Of a stretch of DNA of 64,000 nucleotides, positions 12,460 to 24,533 are shown piece by piece. Position 1 is the first letter of the stretch, and every line of letters starts with the position of its first letter. The position numbers and the translations under genes were made by a program. A model generated the notes under the pieces. The model made no database searches. It saw only the letters and a program-made list of their open reading frames with translations, and was not told the origin of the DNA. The stretch lies in the NCBI RefSeq assembly GCF_024713945.1, contig NC_134685.1:1550001-1614000 (forward strand). The letters are read 5' to 3'. Origin of the DNA: Dermatophagoides farinae. Taxonomy: Eukaryota; Arthropoda; Arachnida; Sarcoptiformes; Pyroglyphidae.

Positions 12460-14525
12460 TTATGTGAATCCATCATCCTCTTCATCAGCCATCTCTTTTG
12501 CATATTCAAGATCTTGTTGTTCACGTTCACGGCGATCCTAATTTTGTGGAAAAATCAAAAAATTGAAATCAATGAAAATCAATCAAATATAATTGGATAT
12601 ATGCAAAACAGATGAAAACATGCAAGGAAAATGAGAGATAAAAAGTTTTTGTTTTGTTTTTTAATTTTGTCACATTGAAAATTTGCAAGAAATACATGTC
12701 CAATAAAAGGATCCAAAATTTTTTTTTTAAAAAAAGGAACGTCCACGTTTGTCTTGTACATAGACTGGGAAATTTTTTTGTTTGTTTGTTTTGTTGTATG
12801 AATCTAATCGAAATCTTTTTGTTTTAGTATTTTTGGTGGTGGTGGTGGTCTTTCACCCTAATTAAAAATGGAATTCAATGTAAAATGTGGATATAGATTA
12901 ATTAATCATGCAGAGAATTATTATTTGAACATAAAAATAAAATCACAAAGGATTCAAATGGAAAACAAATTCAAATCAATATATCGTTATACAGGTTAGA
13001 GAATAAGTTTAGTCAAACATACCTCAGCACTTTCTAGATCTTTATTATATGATCGTGGTGGAAAACGCATCGCTTTCACTGATTGATTATGAATATCCAA
13101 ACAGAACGATATACGACTATTGAATGCATTCAATGGTTCCGATGTACAATAGATATCGGTAGTTTCTTTTGATTGCATAAATTCACGTTCATGATCAATT
13201 GTTGCTTCAATAACACCATCACGTATTGCTTTCGAAACAATATATTCAGCATCTTCTACATTGTCAAGCATTAATTTTTCAGCCACATTTTTCAGATAAA
13301 TACGTGAATATGATTGATTTATCATACGAATAGCCGTTTTGATGACATTATGTCGTAAACGTATGATCAACGTATAAGTATGATCAGTTTGAAATTTTGT
13401 ACCAAATTTATCCAAAACTTCATTGAATCTTTTTAGATTTCCTGTACGAACAGCTTGTGTTAGTTGAAAATATGGTGATAATGGACGATGAAGTGTAGGA
13501 TCACGAAAAATTGCCCGTTCCGGTATATCACCTAACAATAGATCAACAGTGATGGCTAATTTATGAACAATCTGTTTGAATCCAATAGCCGATTGTTGTG
13601 GTGCTTTACGTATTGCTTGCAATAGATTTTTTCGAGCTTCCGAATATTCCAATTGAATAGCTTTAATACGTCCTAAATAGTAAAAAAATCGAGCCCATTC
13701 ATTATTGGATGCACTTTCAGGAAATGTAGATTTCGATACCAATTTTGATGCCTGATCATAGAGATTATAATGTAAATAGATTCGCAATAATGAATTCAAT
13801 AGGACAGCTTGGCCTTCATAATCATTACGTAAGGTAGCTGTTTGTAAACGGCTATGAAAAAATGATTTCGTTTCATTTAGCTGTCCATTCAATTCATAAC
13901 AACGTGTATGATAATAATAGGCTTTTGCAGCCAACACATCCAATGTTCGACGATTGTGTTTACAAATTTTTGCCATCAATGAATCCGAACAAGTGATAGC
14001 CTGAAATTTATGGAAAATGGAAATATTTTAGTCAAGGTTTTTTTCGAATATATAAGAATAAAAACATACACTTTTATAATTATGAAGATCAAGAAGATAG
14101 AGTACTACAAGCAAATGAAAATAGACATCTTGTTCAGGTGATAATGATGATACAGAAAATTTTGGTTTCGATTTCACCGTACCAGTTCCTGTATCCATCG
14201 GTTCTTCAATATAAGCCAATAATGTTTGTCGCTGTTCGGGAACACTTTGATAGAATATCGATATGACACGTCGTAGAATGGCGGCATTGATATTCTTACG
14301 TGTTGCATTCAATGAACGAAGTACACGAAGTATGAATCGTTGTTCTTTGGCCGATACACCTTTTTCAATCTGTTTTGCATGTTCACGTAGTTCTTCAAGA
14401 ACAAAATTTTCTCGTTCCATTTTTTTGGCCGCTTCATCAATAGCTGATGAATCGGTGTTGGTTGATGTTTCACCAGGTGATTTCATGTCAACATCTTCAA
14501 CGATATCTTTTTTATTTTCAACCAT
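12460..14525 (-). CDS. PSMD3: 26S proteasome regulatory subunit 3 (PSMD3/Rpn3)
   Basis: A PCI-domain subunit of the 19S lid, needed for lid assembly. Three exons fit: 14070-14525, 13023-14000 and 12460-12537 (phase 0 at both joins; donors GTATGT), giving 503 residues against 534 in human. Exon 2 matches human closely over its length: SSIE-type helical repeats, then [38 protein letters not shown], the PCI winged helix with [16 protein letters not shown], and [19 protein letters not shown]. The last exon gives [20 protein letters not shown], the acidic tail typical of the family. The N-terminal 60 residues are acidic and variable. The start is the only in-frame ATG that gives a full N terminus. 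TATATATA lies about 60 bp upstream, too close to the ATG to be sure that it is a TATA box. Confidence 0.95.
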
Positions 14526-15796
14526 TGTTTTGAGTTGTTTTTAATTTTTTGTTTTTTTGTATTTGAGCTTTTAAAACCGGTGTTGGTATATATAATCAAT
14601 TTGAACGTCAAATTTTTTTAAAATTATTTTTACACACTGGCACATTCAATGTTCGATTTGAAAAAAAAAGAAATCATCACAACCAACAGCAGCCAGCAGC
14701 CAGCAGTGAGTAAGCAAGTTTTTTTTTTCTTTGTGTAACCACAATACAGATGTGGTGCCATCTAGTGATTGCTAACCGAATCGATTGAAATATTTCATTC
14801 GAAAAAAATTTTGTTCATCATTTTTGTTGTTGTTGTTGTTGTTTTCGAAAGAAAAAAAATCAATCAATTTTTATTCAATCATAATTTATTGGAACAAAAA
14901 AAAATCATCATTAATCAATTGATAAATATAGAGCTATATTATTATTGTTGTTATCATCATCGTTATTGTAATTAATATGGCCACCAATACACACAAAGAG
15001 AAAAACAGAGATAAATACGCCCGGTCGTCGTCATTACAAAGAACAAAGAAAAAAAGAAACAAAGAAACAAGCAAAAAAAAATTGTTGTTATTGATCACAA
15101 AAAAATAAAGAAGACGGTGATAATAATCAATGAATTCTAAATATAAAGTGGGTGTGGATAGGTGTTCCAACAGTTGGTAGTGGTGGTGGTGGCGGTGGCG
15201 GTTGTGGTGATAGTGGCCATATATATTCAAATTAAAAAGAGAAGAAAAAGAAATAAAATAATGATGTGTTTGTGTTATTGATAAAGAAGAAGAAAAAAAT
15301 TCCTTATGAATTGGTAAACATGGATTTTCAGATTATCGTATCGATCGATCGATTGATTGATTGATTGATTTTGTATATAAGCAACAAATTGATATATCAT
15401 GTGTATGTGTGTGTGAATCCAAGAATTTCGTTTTTTTTCTCTCATATCATGTGAATAAAAGTGGTGAATAAAATTCGAATGGCACTTAAGTATAATCTCT
15501 TCATATATTCTGTATTTGTGTGTGTGAGTGTGATCAAAAAAAAAAAAAAAAACAAAGATTGTGAAAGTGGAAATTTTGAATTCTGAATAAAAAAAAAAAT
15601 TCCAACGTATTCTTTTTATTCGATTATTTCAAAAAAAAAAAAAAAAAAATCCTCGTCGATCCTAAAATGAATTTGAATCGTGAACAGTTATTATTATTGG
15701 CTTTAATTCCAATAATAATACTCTATATCTCTATTTATCTCGGTTTTAAAAATCGCCATATTTATATTCGAATAATAATAATAATAAAGATGTTTT
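14526..15796. other. Intergenic: PSMD3 promoter side and amphiphysin 3' flank
   Basis: No gene is supported. The left 250 bases are the PSMD3 5' flank, with a CTCF-like site at 14754. The rest should be mostly amphiphysin 3' untranslated sequence on the minus strand; it contains TTGA tetranucleotide repeats near 15353 and several A runs of 15-19 bases near 15540-15648. Confidence 0.55.
14754..14768 (-). promoter_or_regulatory. CTCF-like motif upstream of PSMD3
   Basis: GGTGCCATCTAGTGA is the best CTCF match in the window: it fits the GCCMYCTRGTG core in full. It lies about 230 bp upstream of the PSMD3 start codon, between the promoter and the amphiphysin 3' end. Confidence 0.45.
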
Positions 15797-16471
15797 TCAA
15801 ATTGGCCTTGTAAAATTGGCTGGAAATAGACCTTTTTCACCGGTCAATTCACGTATACCCATTAACCATCCTTCTTCTTGTTCTTCAGGATCTTCATATT
15901 GTATTACATGCAATATTTCACCACTTTCGAATGTCAATTCATCACTATCTTCAGCACCATATTTATATGTTGCTTTTACCTTTGATTTTTTAAACAAAAA
16001 AAAAATAATAATTAAATCATCAAAATCAATTTTCATACATCAAATTTACCTTGTATAATACACCAGGTGGTAGATCCGTAGTCGTAGCTCCAATGGGAAT
16101 TTCATAAAGTTCTTCCTTTTTATCATTTTTGTGATTCTTTAATAAAAAAACTGATTAATTTAAGCAAACAAACAAAATTCACCATACCATTTCATCGTTA
16201 CAATTTCCATTCGATTGTTTGATTGCATCATTATGTTCACCGTTTGTATCATTATTTATGGATGTATTTTTTGTTGCTGATGTTGTCTTTGCCGGCGGTG
16301 CTGGTGGTGATGAATCCAAATCTGATTCATTTGATTTATTCAAATCAATAGAATCAGATTCTGAATTCACATTCTGTTGTTGTTTTAACATGGCATCATT
16401 TAATGATTGATTATTATCAACATCACCATCATCAATCGATTTATTCATAGCTAATGGTGAATGTTGTTGTT

Positions 16472-16502
<31 letters not shown>

Positions 16503-19500
16503 TTGTTGTATTTGGCTCAAATAACGGCCAGCATCCGATTGAAATGTACCTTTTGCAGCTTCTATTGCCAATTGTTCAATCATTTCGGCTAATTTATGAT
16601 CCACTTTTGAGTATTCCTGATGAAAATGTGTCTCCGAATTGAATAATGTTTGAAACATATTTATATAGAATGGTATACGGCTATCATATAATGCTGGCAA
16701 TTCTTCATGTAGCTCTTTATTCAAAACTTCATATAAACGTCTTGATTCATCCATCTGTTCACGTGCTTTTGTTAATTTTAAATCATCACGTTTTTTCGAT
16801 GCTGCATGTATTGTTTCATGATTATGGCGTGCAGCATCATAATCCAATAATTTTCGGCCACGTTTATCGATTTTATTCTTTATTGAAAAAAAAAGTTGAA
16901 CGAAAGAGAGAAGAAACAAACAAACAAGCAAACAAACAAACAAAAAAATTAGCACAATAAAATCATTGATGACTAAGGTAAAGAGGAAAAAATTGATAGA
17001 CGGAACAGATTGGATTTTGATGATTATTATCATCATCATCACGATTATAAAACAGAAAAAAACAACAACAAAAAAAAACTTACTCGAATTTCAGAAAATT
17101 GACTGAGATATGTGCTCAATGGTATTGTACATTGATCATTTAATTTATGGCACAAATCTCCCCATAACATTTCAATGGATTTTATACGATCCGGTATCAT
17201 TGTTTGGCCAGGCCAATCATTTTCATAAAGATCGGCCATACAATCCAATAATGACTTAGATGCTGATTGCATTTCACGTGCACATGTTGCATAATTTTTC
17301 AATTCTTTCAACAATCTAGTTGCATTCGATTGTTGTTTATTGAAATTTGTTTGATAAATTTCAAACAATTCATCCGTTGTACGATCTTTTTTGCCAAAAT
17401 TTTGTAGAAACTAAAAATGCATATAGACAAACAGAAAAAAAACCACAGATGAGAAATTTTCCAGAAAAAACAAAACAAAAAAATTAATTAATTAATGATG
17501 ATTGACACATAAACGCCTAATCTGTTGTCATGATCATCAAAAATCAAAATTAAAAAAAAAAGATTATCCTTTTTCTAACATATGAACAAATTGAAAATAA
17601 GCCCATGGCAAACTACACAACCGTTTATTGATTTGTTTATCTAATAATAATAATAAATATATGATGATGATAATCATTTGATGAATATTTTTTTTTGTTC
17701 CCCGTAAAGATTCCCAGTTTCCGATTCGAATGTGTGTCATACGTCATCATCATCATCATCATCATCATCATTTTGATCACTTGAACGCAGCTTTTTAGCA
17801 ATACACACACACACACACAACAACAAGGTTAACAAGGTCGAACAAGTTTTTTTTTCCTTCTTCATCACCCCTCTCTTTGTACTCTCTTCTTCTTCTACTT
17901 TTGCATTAATACAAACTACTTGACCAAGACGACTACGACGACTACGGCGATGATGATGATATTACTTGTTGGAAGAAGAAGAAGAAAAAAGTTATGAGAT
18001 GAGATTATTTTCATTATTTTTTTTCATATATATCCTTCTTGTTCATTACATAAACATGTGTTGTGTAATTTATATAAAGAAAAAACATCATCTATTAACG
18101 GTGAATTAACCCACCAATATTGTGTGTGACCTAAATATATTTTTTTTTTTTTTTGGCCATTATTCTTTCGAACAACACATACATTATGAATGATTGTTGA
18201 AGCAAAACAACCAATTTCGATCGATCAATCGATCAAAAATCGAATCGATCATCATCATCAACATCATCATAATTAATCCATTCAACAAAAAAAAAATGTA
18301 TTCTTTTCATAATAATAATAAAAAAATCAAATCGATCCATTTCTTTTTGAATCATCAAACTAGAATTCAGTTCAGTAAACTATAGATGATTATCATCATT
18401 GCGGTTTGTTCGGTTGACATTCGAATTTCTTTTTTTTTTTTTTTTAGATGTCATTGCATCTTTGCCTGTCATTTATGAATGGATTACGTGTCTGTCATTC
18501 ACGTTCGAATATTTGAGATTTTTTTTTCAAAAAAAAAAATCCGGAAACCTGATTTCATTTCATTTCATTTCTCTCACCTCTATGTTGACCTTCAGATTCT
18601 TAGAATGATAAACAAATAAATAAATATCAACCAACCAGGTAAGTTAGTATGTAACATAATCATTGGTTATGAAAAAAAATAACTCAACAACACAACCTTC
18701 CCCCCCATAGGATCATTATCATCATCATCATTAAGAAGTGAGAAAAAAATGTTTTTTTTCTTCCTTAATTTTCAAAACTTCAAGGAAAAAAAAACTTGAC
18801 AATCATCATCATCGTAGTCGACTTTTTTTTCGATTTGTGAAATTGAACTTGCATACACACATACACAAAGAGTCCATCATCAAAAAGACATTCTATTTAA
18901 TAATGATTAAAAATAGCCATCATCGTCAACATCAACATTTATGGGAGAATCGAATAAGAAAAAAAAACAAGATCATCAGGAGTTATCATTATGATGTCAA
19001 ATGTCAAAAAAAAAAAATGTTTAGATGCCTCTGCTATTCGGTTATCATTCAAATCAACAACAACAACATTAATTTTTTTTTTTTGGATTTGCAAAAAAAA
19101 AAACTTATTGAAGATTTTTCTCCATCAAATGGATCATCATCATTTTTTTTCAATAGAAAGCAATACACACACACAAGGAAAACATTGAAATGAATCATCA
19201 TCATCATCATCATCATTGGGATCTTTAAATGGTAAAAATTTAAAGAGGAAAAAAACAACATTTCTTGGTCATAACCTTGGAACATATATAAATAGACGCA
19301 CACACACACAAAAACAAACACAATGACATTGATTGAAAATGGAAATTTTGTCCAAAATTGGGTTCCTCTCTCTCCTTTCCAAACTATATATAATAATTGG
19401 ATTTTTATTTCGAACGAAGAAAAAAAAATGCCCTTCTTTTTTTTCCTCTAATCACTGTTACCATATGGCCATAATGATGATGATGATGATGATAAGGTCA

Positions 19501-21094
19501 ACCACACACATACACACACACACACATAGACAATGATAATGAGACAATTTATTCGATGACAAACAAATGAAAAAAAAACAAGAATGAATTCATTTAATTC
19601 AAATGGTAAATTCATCATCAATGGATGATGATGATCATAATCATCATCAAAGACTTTATTTGGTCAAACATACAAAAAAACATTCGAAAATAAATTCCTG
19701 TCAGTATCATCCATATATGATGTGTCATCACACACACACAAACAATTGTGTGTATGTGACGTTTTAGTGGTCAATCATCATCATCATCATTCATTGTCTA
19801 TTTGTTTTTGTTTACCTGTTTTTCACTTGTTTCAGATTAATCTCATGTGTGTGTGTGTTGTAATATGTTATTCAATCGGTGTGGATATAAACTTGAACAT
19901 GCAACATGATTGAATGATTTATTTTTTTTTTTTTTCACCATCCTATTCGTTGTTTCATTTCGGTAATCGAATATAGCCATTAATTGAAAATTGCGTAGGA
20001 TGGATGGATGGATGGATGGATGAATGAATGAAAGAAAAATCATTGAAAATAATCATCATCATCATTAATGTACATCACTAATTTTTTTGTTCTGTTTCTT
20101 TAAAATGATAATCAATTCTATTGTAACATAACTGCGTATCTGTCTACCTACCTGCCTACCTACCTACATATATTAATCTTTGGTGAAATAGTTAAGTAGG
20201 TGTGTGTTTTGTTTTAATAATTTGATTTAATTTACTCAGTTCGTGTCAATGTCAAATCATGTATTTAATGATGTGATATATTTAGGCACACACACACAGA
20301 GAGAAAAAAATGAAAACTTTTGTCGCAGGTGTGTGAATGGTTATTTGAAGATCAATGAAAACAATGATATACATGTGAAACGGAAGGCCATTTCAATGTC
20401 ATTAAAAAAAATATACATTGTCTGATAACTACTGATGATTATTATGATCATAATCATTTATCATTGTCGATCATCATCATCATGTCACGAGCATGATGAA
20501 TCAATTTTTTTTTCAATAATAACAGTAAAATTAAATTCAATTCATTTTTAAGAATTAATGTGATCATAATTAATGAAGCACAATTCGAATGTTTTGTTTT
20601 GTTTTTTTTTCGTTATGCGCGGCTATGAATGTCCATTTTGTAAATTAAAATGATAATAATAATAAAAACAAAGAAAGAGATGGATATTCACATTGATTGA
20701 TTTTATCATTAGGAAAAAAAACAACGACAACAAAGATTTGCATCAAATCAAATCAGTGTGTGTGGTGTGTGTAACCAAGACATTAAAGATTAAAAAAAAA
20801 CCACTGGGTTGTAACCATCATCAAATATATCGACAACGACAACAGCAAACAAGCGAAAAAAAAACCAGGAAGAAACTATATCTCAATACCAGGGCAAAAG
20901 CCTCTATTTTTTTTTTTTATTATTATTATCCTAAATCGAATAAAACGGTTGGTGGATGGCAACAGAGAGGGGGCAACAACAACAACAACAACACAAAGAC
21001 AACGAAATGATGATAAAAATAATTCGTTTTTTTTCTTCTATTTGATTCAAATGCGAATAAGAATCAGGGAAGAATTTTAGAATCCTGTTTTTAG

Positions 21095-21129
<35 letters not shown>

Positions 21130-21282
21130 TTTGTTTTTTACCCCAGTTGGTTTTTTTTGGCTTTATTTCAAAATCTATCTATTTAGTAGTGAAAAAACAA
21201 AACAAAAACTTACCCGTTCTTTTGCACGCAATGAATGTTTGGCCACCACTTTGGAGAAACCCGATGCTTTTGAATCGGCCAT
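15797..21282 (-). CDS. Amph: Amphiphysin (BAR and SH3 domain protein)
   Basis: It bends and tubulates membrane; in flies it organises muscle T-tubules. Five exons fit at phase 0: 21214-21282, 17084-17410, 16188-16877, 16050-16136 and 15797-15979, 451 residues. Exon 1 encodes the amphipathic N-terminal helix (SKVVAKHSLRAKER, like the fly protein). Exons 2-3 encode the BAR domain, with FLQNFGKKDRTTDE, KRGRKLLDYDAARHNHET and LHEELPALYDSRIPFYINMF. A polyglutamine and low-complexity linker follows (16440-16515). Exons 4-5 give a C-terminal SH3 with ATYKYGAEDSDELTFESGE, GWLMGIREL and GLFPANF. No clathrin/AP-2 box was seen, in line with insect amphiphysins, which are not endocytic. The first intron is 3.8 kb, a likely home for regulatory elements. 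Start choice: an in-frame ATG at 21294 adds four residues. Confidence 0.94.
17411..21213. other. Long first intron of amphiphysin
   Basis: No exon was recognised. It is dominated by CA/GT runs, GGAT tetranucleotide repeats at about 20000-20022, ATG triplets, and long A or T tracts. Hydrophobic open frames here are repeat translations. Confidence 0.55.
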
Positions 21283-22611
21283 ATTGTGTACCATTTTATA
21301 TATATTTTGTAATGTGAGTTTGAATGAGTAATGAAATTTTTTTTTTTCACAGCCACAGCCAGAGAGATGGGAGTTTTCGATACAAATTTGAATAAAAATG
21401 ATGATGCTGATGGTGATGATTGGTAGTGGTCGATAATAATTAATTATAATGATGATAAATAAATAATATAAAATGACCAAAAAAAAAAAAAAAAAAAAAG
21501 AAATCACAAAAAAAGCACACGATATAAGATGATTGTGTGTGTGTGTGTGTAAAAAAAAATTGGATCAAACACCACAAACAACGCCCAAAAATGAAAATGA
21601 AATATTAATTTCGAAATTAATATCAACAACCAACCAACCAACAACAACAACAACAACAACCAAAAATCGATTGCAATCTCAATCACAAAAAAAAATACAA
21701 CAAACACCAATATGAATTGATGAAAAGAATACAAATAGAGTGAGTGAGTCAATGTGAGTGAGAGAGAGAGAGAGAATTATGTATTTCGAACGAATGTTGT
21801 GCGATGAAATTTTGTGGACAACAAAACGAAAATTTCATAAAATTCTTCTTCGTTTTTGTTTGCGTAGGTGTTTTTTTTTGTTGTTGAAGCAGGTAGTATA
21901 GGTAGGAGTGGTAGGTGGTGGTGATGGTGCCGATGCCGATGATGATCGTGATGATGATGGTGAATGTGAATGTAGTTATGTGATGTCGTAAAATTTTTCA
22001 AGATTCTCTAAATATGGTCGATTGATTGTATTCGATTGATTGGATCATCAATCGATTATAGTCGTAGTTGATTTGAAACTTGGCAAAAATCAATATTCAT
22101 CAACAACATAAACAACAAATACACTCGCACATTTGTCATCGAATTTTTTTTTTCGTTTTGTTTAACAGTTATACCGACATTGGCCACTGAAATTCAACAA
22201 CAAACAAAACATCTGTGTGACTGGTGGTTGTGATTATGATGATGAGATATAAGTCTGATGATGATGTCTGCTGCATTTGCCGCTTGTGTTTATTATTGTT
22301 GTTGTTGTTGTTGGCTCATACAAAGTTTTTTTTTGGTTTTGTTTTGGCTTGCGTGTTTTCAATCATCGTTCTCGTTTTTTTTTTCATTTGCTGCTCTTGC
22401 TGCTTCTTGTTCTCTCACCATCATCATCATCACTTGTATTTTTAGCAAATTTTTTTTTCTACTTCATCCAAATACTGGGCCACTTCTATTTCGAGAGAAA
22501 AAAAAAGAAATAGACAGACGTCTGAAGAGAAAATGGGAAGATTCATTCTTTGAATTTTTTTTTTTTTATTTCTGTAGAATAGAAATTGGCTTATTGGTGT
22601 TTGCTGTTAAC

Positions 22612-22644
<33 letters not shown>

Positions 22645-24236
22645 CATCTATACATACAAATACCATATATATGTGGACATTGTATCATGTATTTCTCTGT
22701 TGATTTTGTCCATTTATTTAATTCTGTACCAAATATTTATATAAACATTATTATTCTTGAACACAACTTGCTTCTATGGGGGGGATATATACCGGTCATT
22801 GGTTGATCGGTATGCAGGTTTTTTTTTTCTTACTTCAGGAGTATAAAAATTATATGGTGTATTCGTATTGCGTATAACTGGATTAATCGAGGCGTGTGTG
22901 TGTTTATTTGATTGATTCAAATTAAAAACACTCTTCATACACATATACAGTGATTATTCGGTTCTTTAACCCGTTGTTTACTATAGGAACGACAAAATTG
23001 TGAAAAACAAAACAAAGAAAAAATTCCAATCTAAAACTAAAAAGAATACACACACACAATGGCTTTTGTTGTTTTTTCTTTACAAAATTTATGGTCTGTC
23101 GATTTATTTTTTTTTCTCATCGGATATCCGATATCAGATATTCGGATACAAAGTTGAAAATTAAAATTCAACAATTTACAGTTAAAAATACACATGCATG
23201 CACACACACACACACACACACACACATACATTCGAAATTCAACCATTCAATGTCATCAACCATAACGAAATTCTTGAATTCTTGAATTTTAAAATATATA
23301 CAATTTTGTCATTGTCGTTGTCGTTGGTTGGTTACCATTGTATATGATAATACTAATTGTCTATATAATACACACATGCATGTATATGGATGAATGACGA
23401 CAACAACAACCCAAAAAACATTTTGGTTGCCATTTCTGTTTTTTTCTTCCCACCCCCTTTTTTTACCTCGATTCTTAACGATGATGATGATGATGATATT
23501 CATTTTGTTGTTTTCTGCCATTTCATTCGTTTGTTTTGTTTTGTTTTGTTTTGTTTTTTTTCTGTGCTATGAATTCAATTGAATGAATTAAAAATGAAAG
23601 AAAAAAGTAACATCGTCATCATCAACGAATTGTATGCGTATGGAATTAGGAATAAATTGAACAAAAGAAGAAAATTTCTAAAAATAATTTTTTTCCATTT
23701 TATTCTTTTTTATCATCAACAAGAATGCGACTGGAATGTCTGTTCGTACATGTGTGTGTGTATGTGTGTTTTATTCGAATATTTGATTCAAAATTATCAT
23801 TAACTTTGATGACATTATTCCTATATAGTGTTCATCCACAACAAGAATAATGTAGATTTTTACATGGAAATTCTTATATTCTTGGATGGTGAAAAAAAAA
23901 CACAAAAAAAAATCTATCGTCATCATCATCAAGTTGTCGTTCTTGTTTTTAACCCGATAGAGAACGAAAAATTGAGCCATGAAATAAGTAAATGGGGAAA
24001 AATCGGTAACAAAAAAAAACTGGTGGCCTAAATTAAAATTCAAAAAAAAAAATTTGTTTTTTTTTTGATCTCGAAAAATGATGATGATGATGATGATAAT
24101 ACACAGAAATTGAAAAATCTAATTTTTCAAATGCCACCACCACCACCACCACTGCCACCGTCACCATCACCACCACCGAGAGAGCGTTAATCTTGTTTTT
24201 GATCTTTTGATCATCATCATCATTCTCATGATCTTC

Positions 24237-24271
<35 letters not shown>

Positions 24272-24533
24272 TTCGGTCAATGTCAATAGCGGTAAATTTT
24301 TTTTTTCGTTTCATTTCAACCAAAAAAAAAAAACTCATTTCTGCCCTTATCATCATTTGAATATAAAATTGAAACAAAATTTAAGAAAATTGAGGTTATC
24401 CACATAGTTTAATCATTAATTATTTAGTCCGATTAGTGAGTGATAAATAAAAAAAAAATTTCATGATGATAATGTGATGTAAGCAGCAGCAGCAAGATTG
24501 ATCCACACATATATATGATATACACACAAATGT
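21283..24533. other. Intergenic between amphiphysin 5' end and NUP155 3' end
   Basis: About 3.2 kb with no supportable gene. It holds the presumed amphiphysin promoter (near 21300-21600), a 25-base A run near 22613, CA microsatellites near 23200 and 24238-24267, and a 12-bp palindrome TCGGATATCCGA at 23120-23131. The NUP155 3' untranslated region ends it. Confidence 0.55.
24238..24267. repeat. CA dinucleotide microsatellite
   Basis: A clean CA run of about 14 units downstream of NUP155. Similar runs lie near 7350, 21098, 23200, 38890 and 63472. Confidence 0.85.

Noticed and set aside
12820-12860. Possible extra PSMD3 exon (proline-rich, minus strand)
   Set aside because: An acceptor-like AG precedes a five-proline frame, but it soon meets a stop. 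Joining 13023 directly to 12537 reproduces the conserved ESAE[12 protein letters not shown] sequence without it.
22258-22806. Long plus-strand open frame rich in Phe, Leu and Cys
   Set aside because: It is made of T-rich and GTT repeat translations, with no conserved motif, no splice support and no ordinary codon mix.
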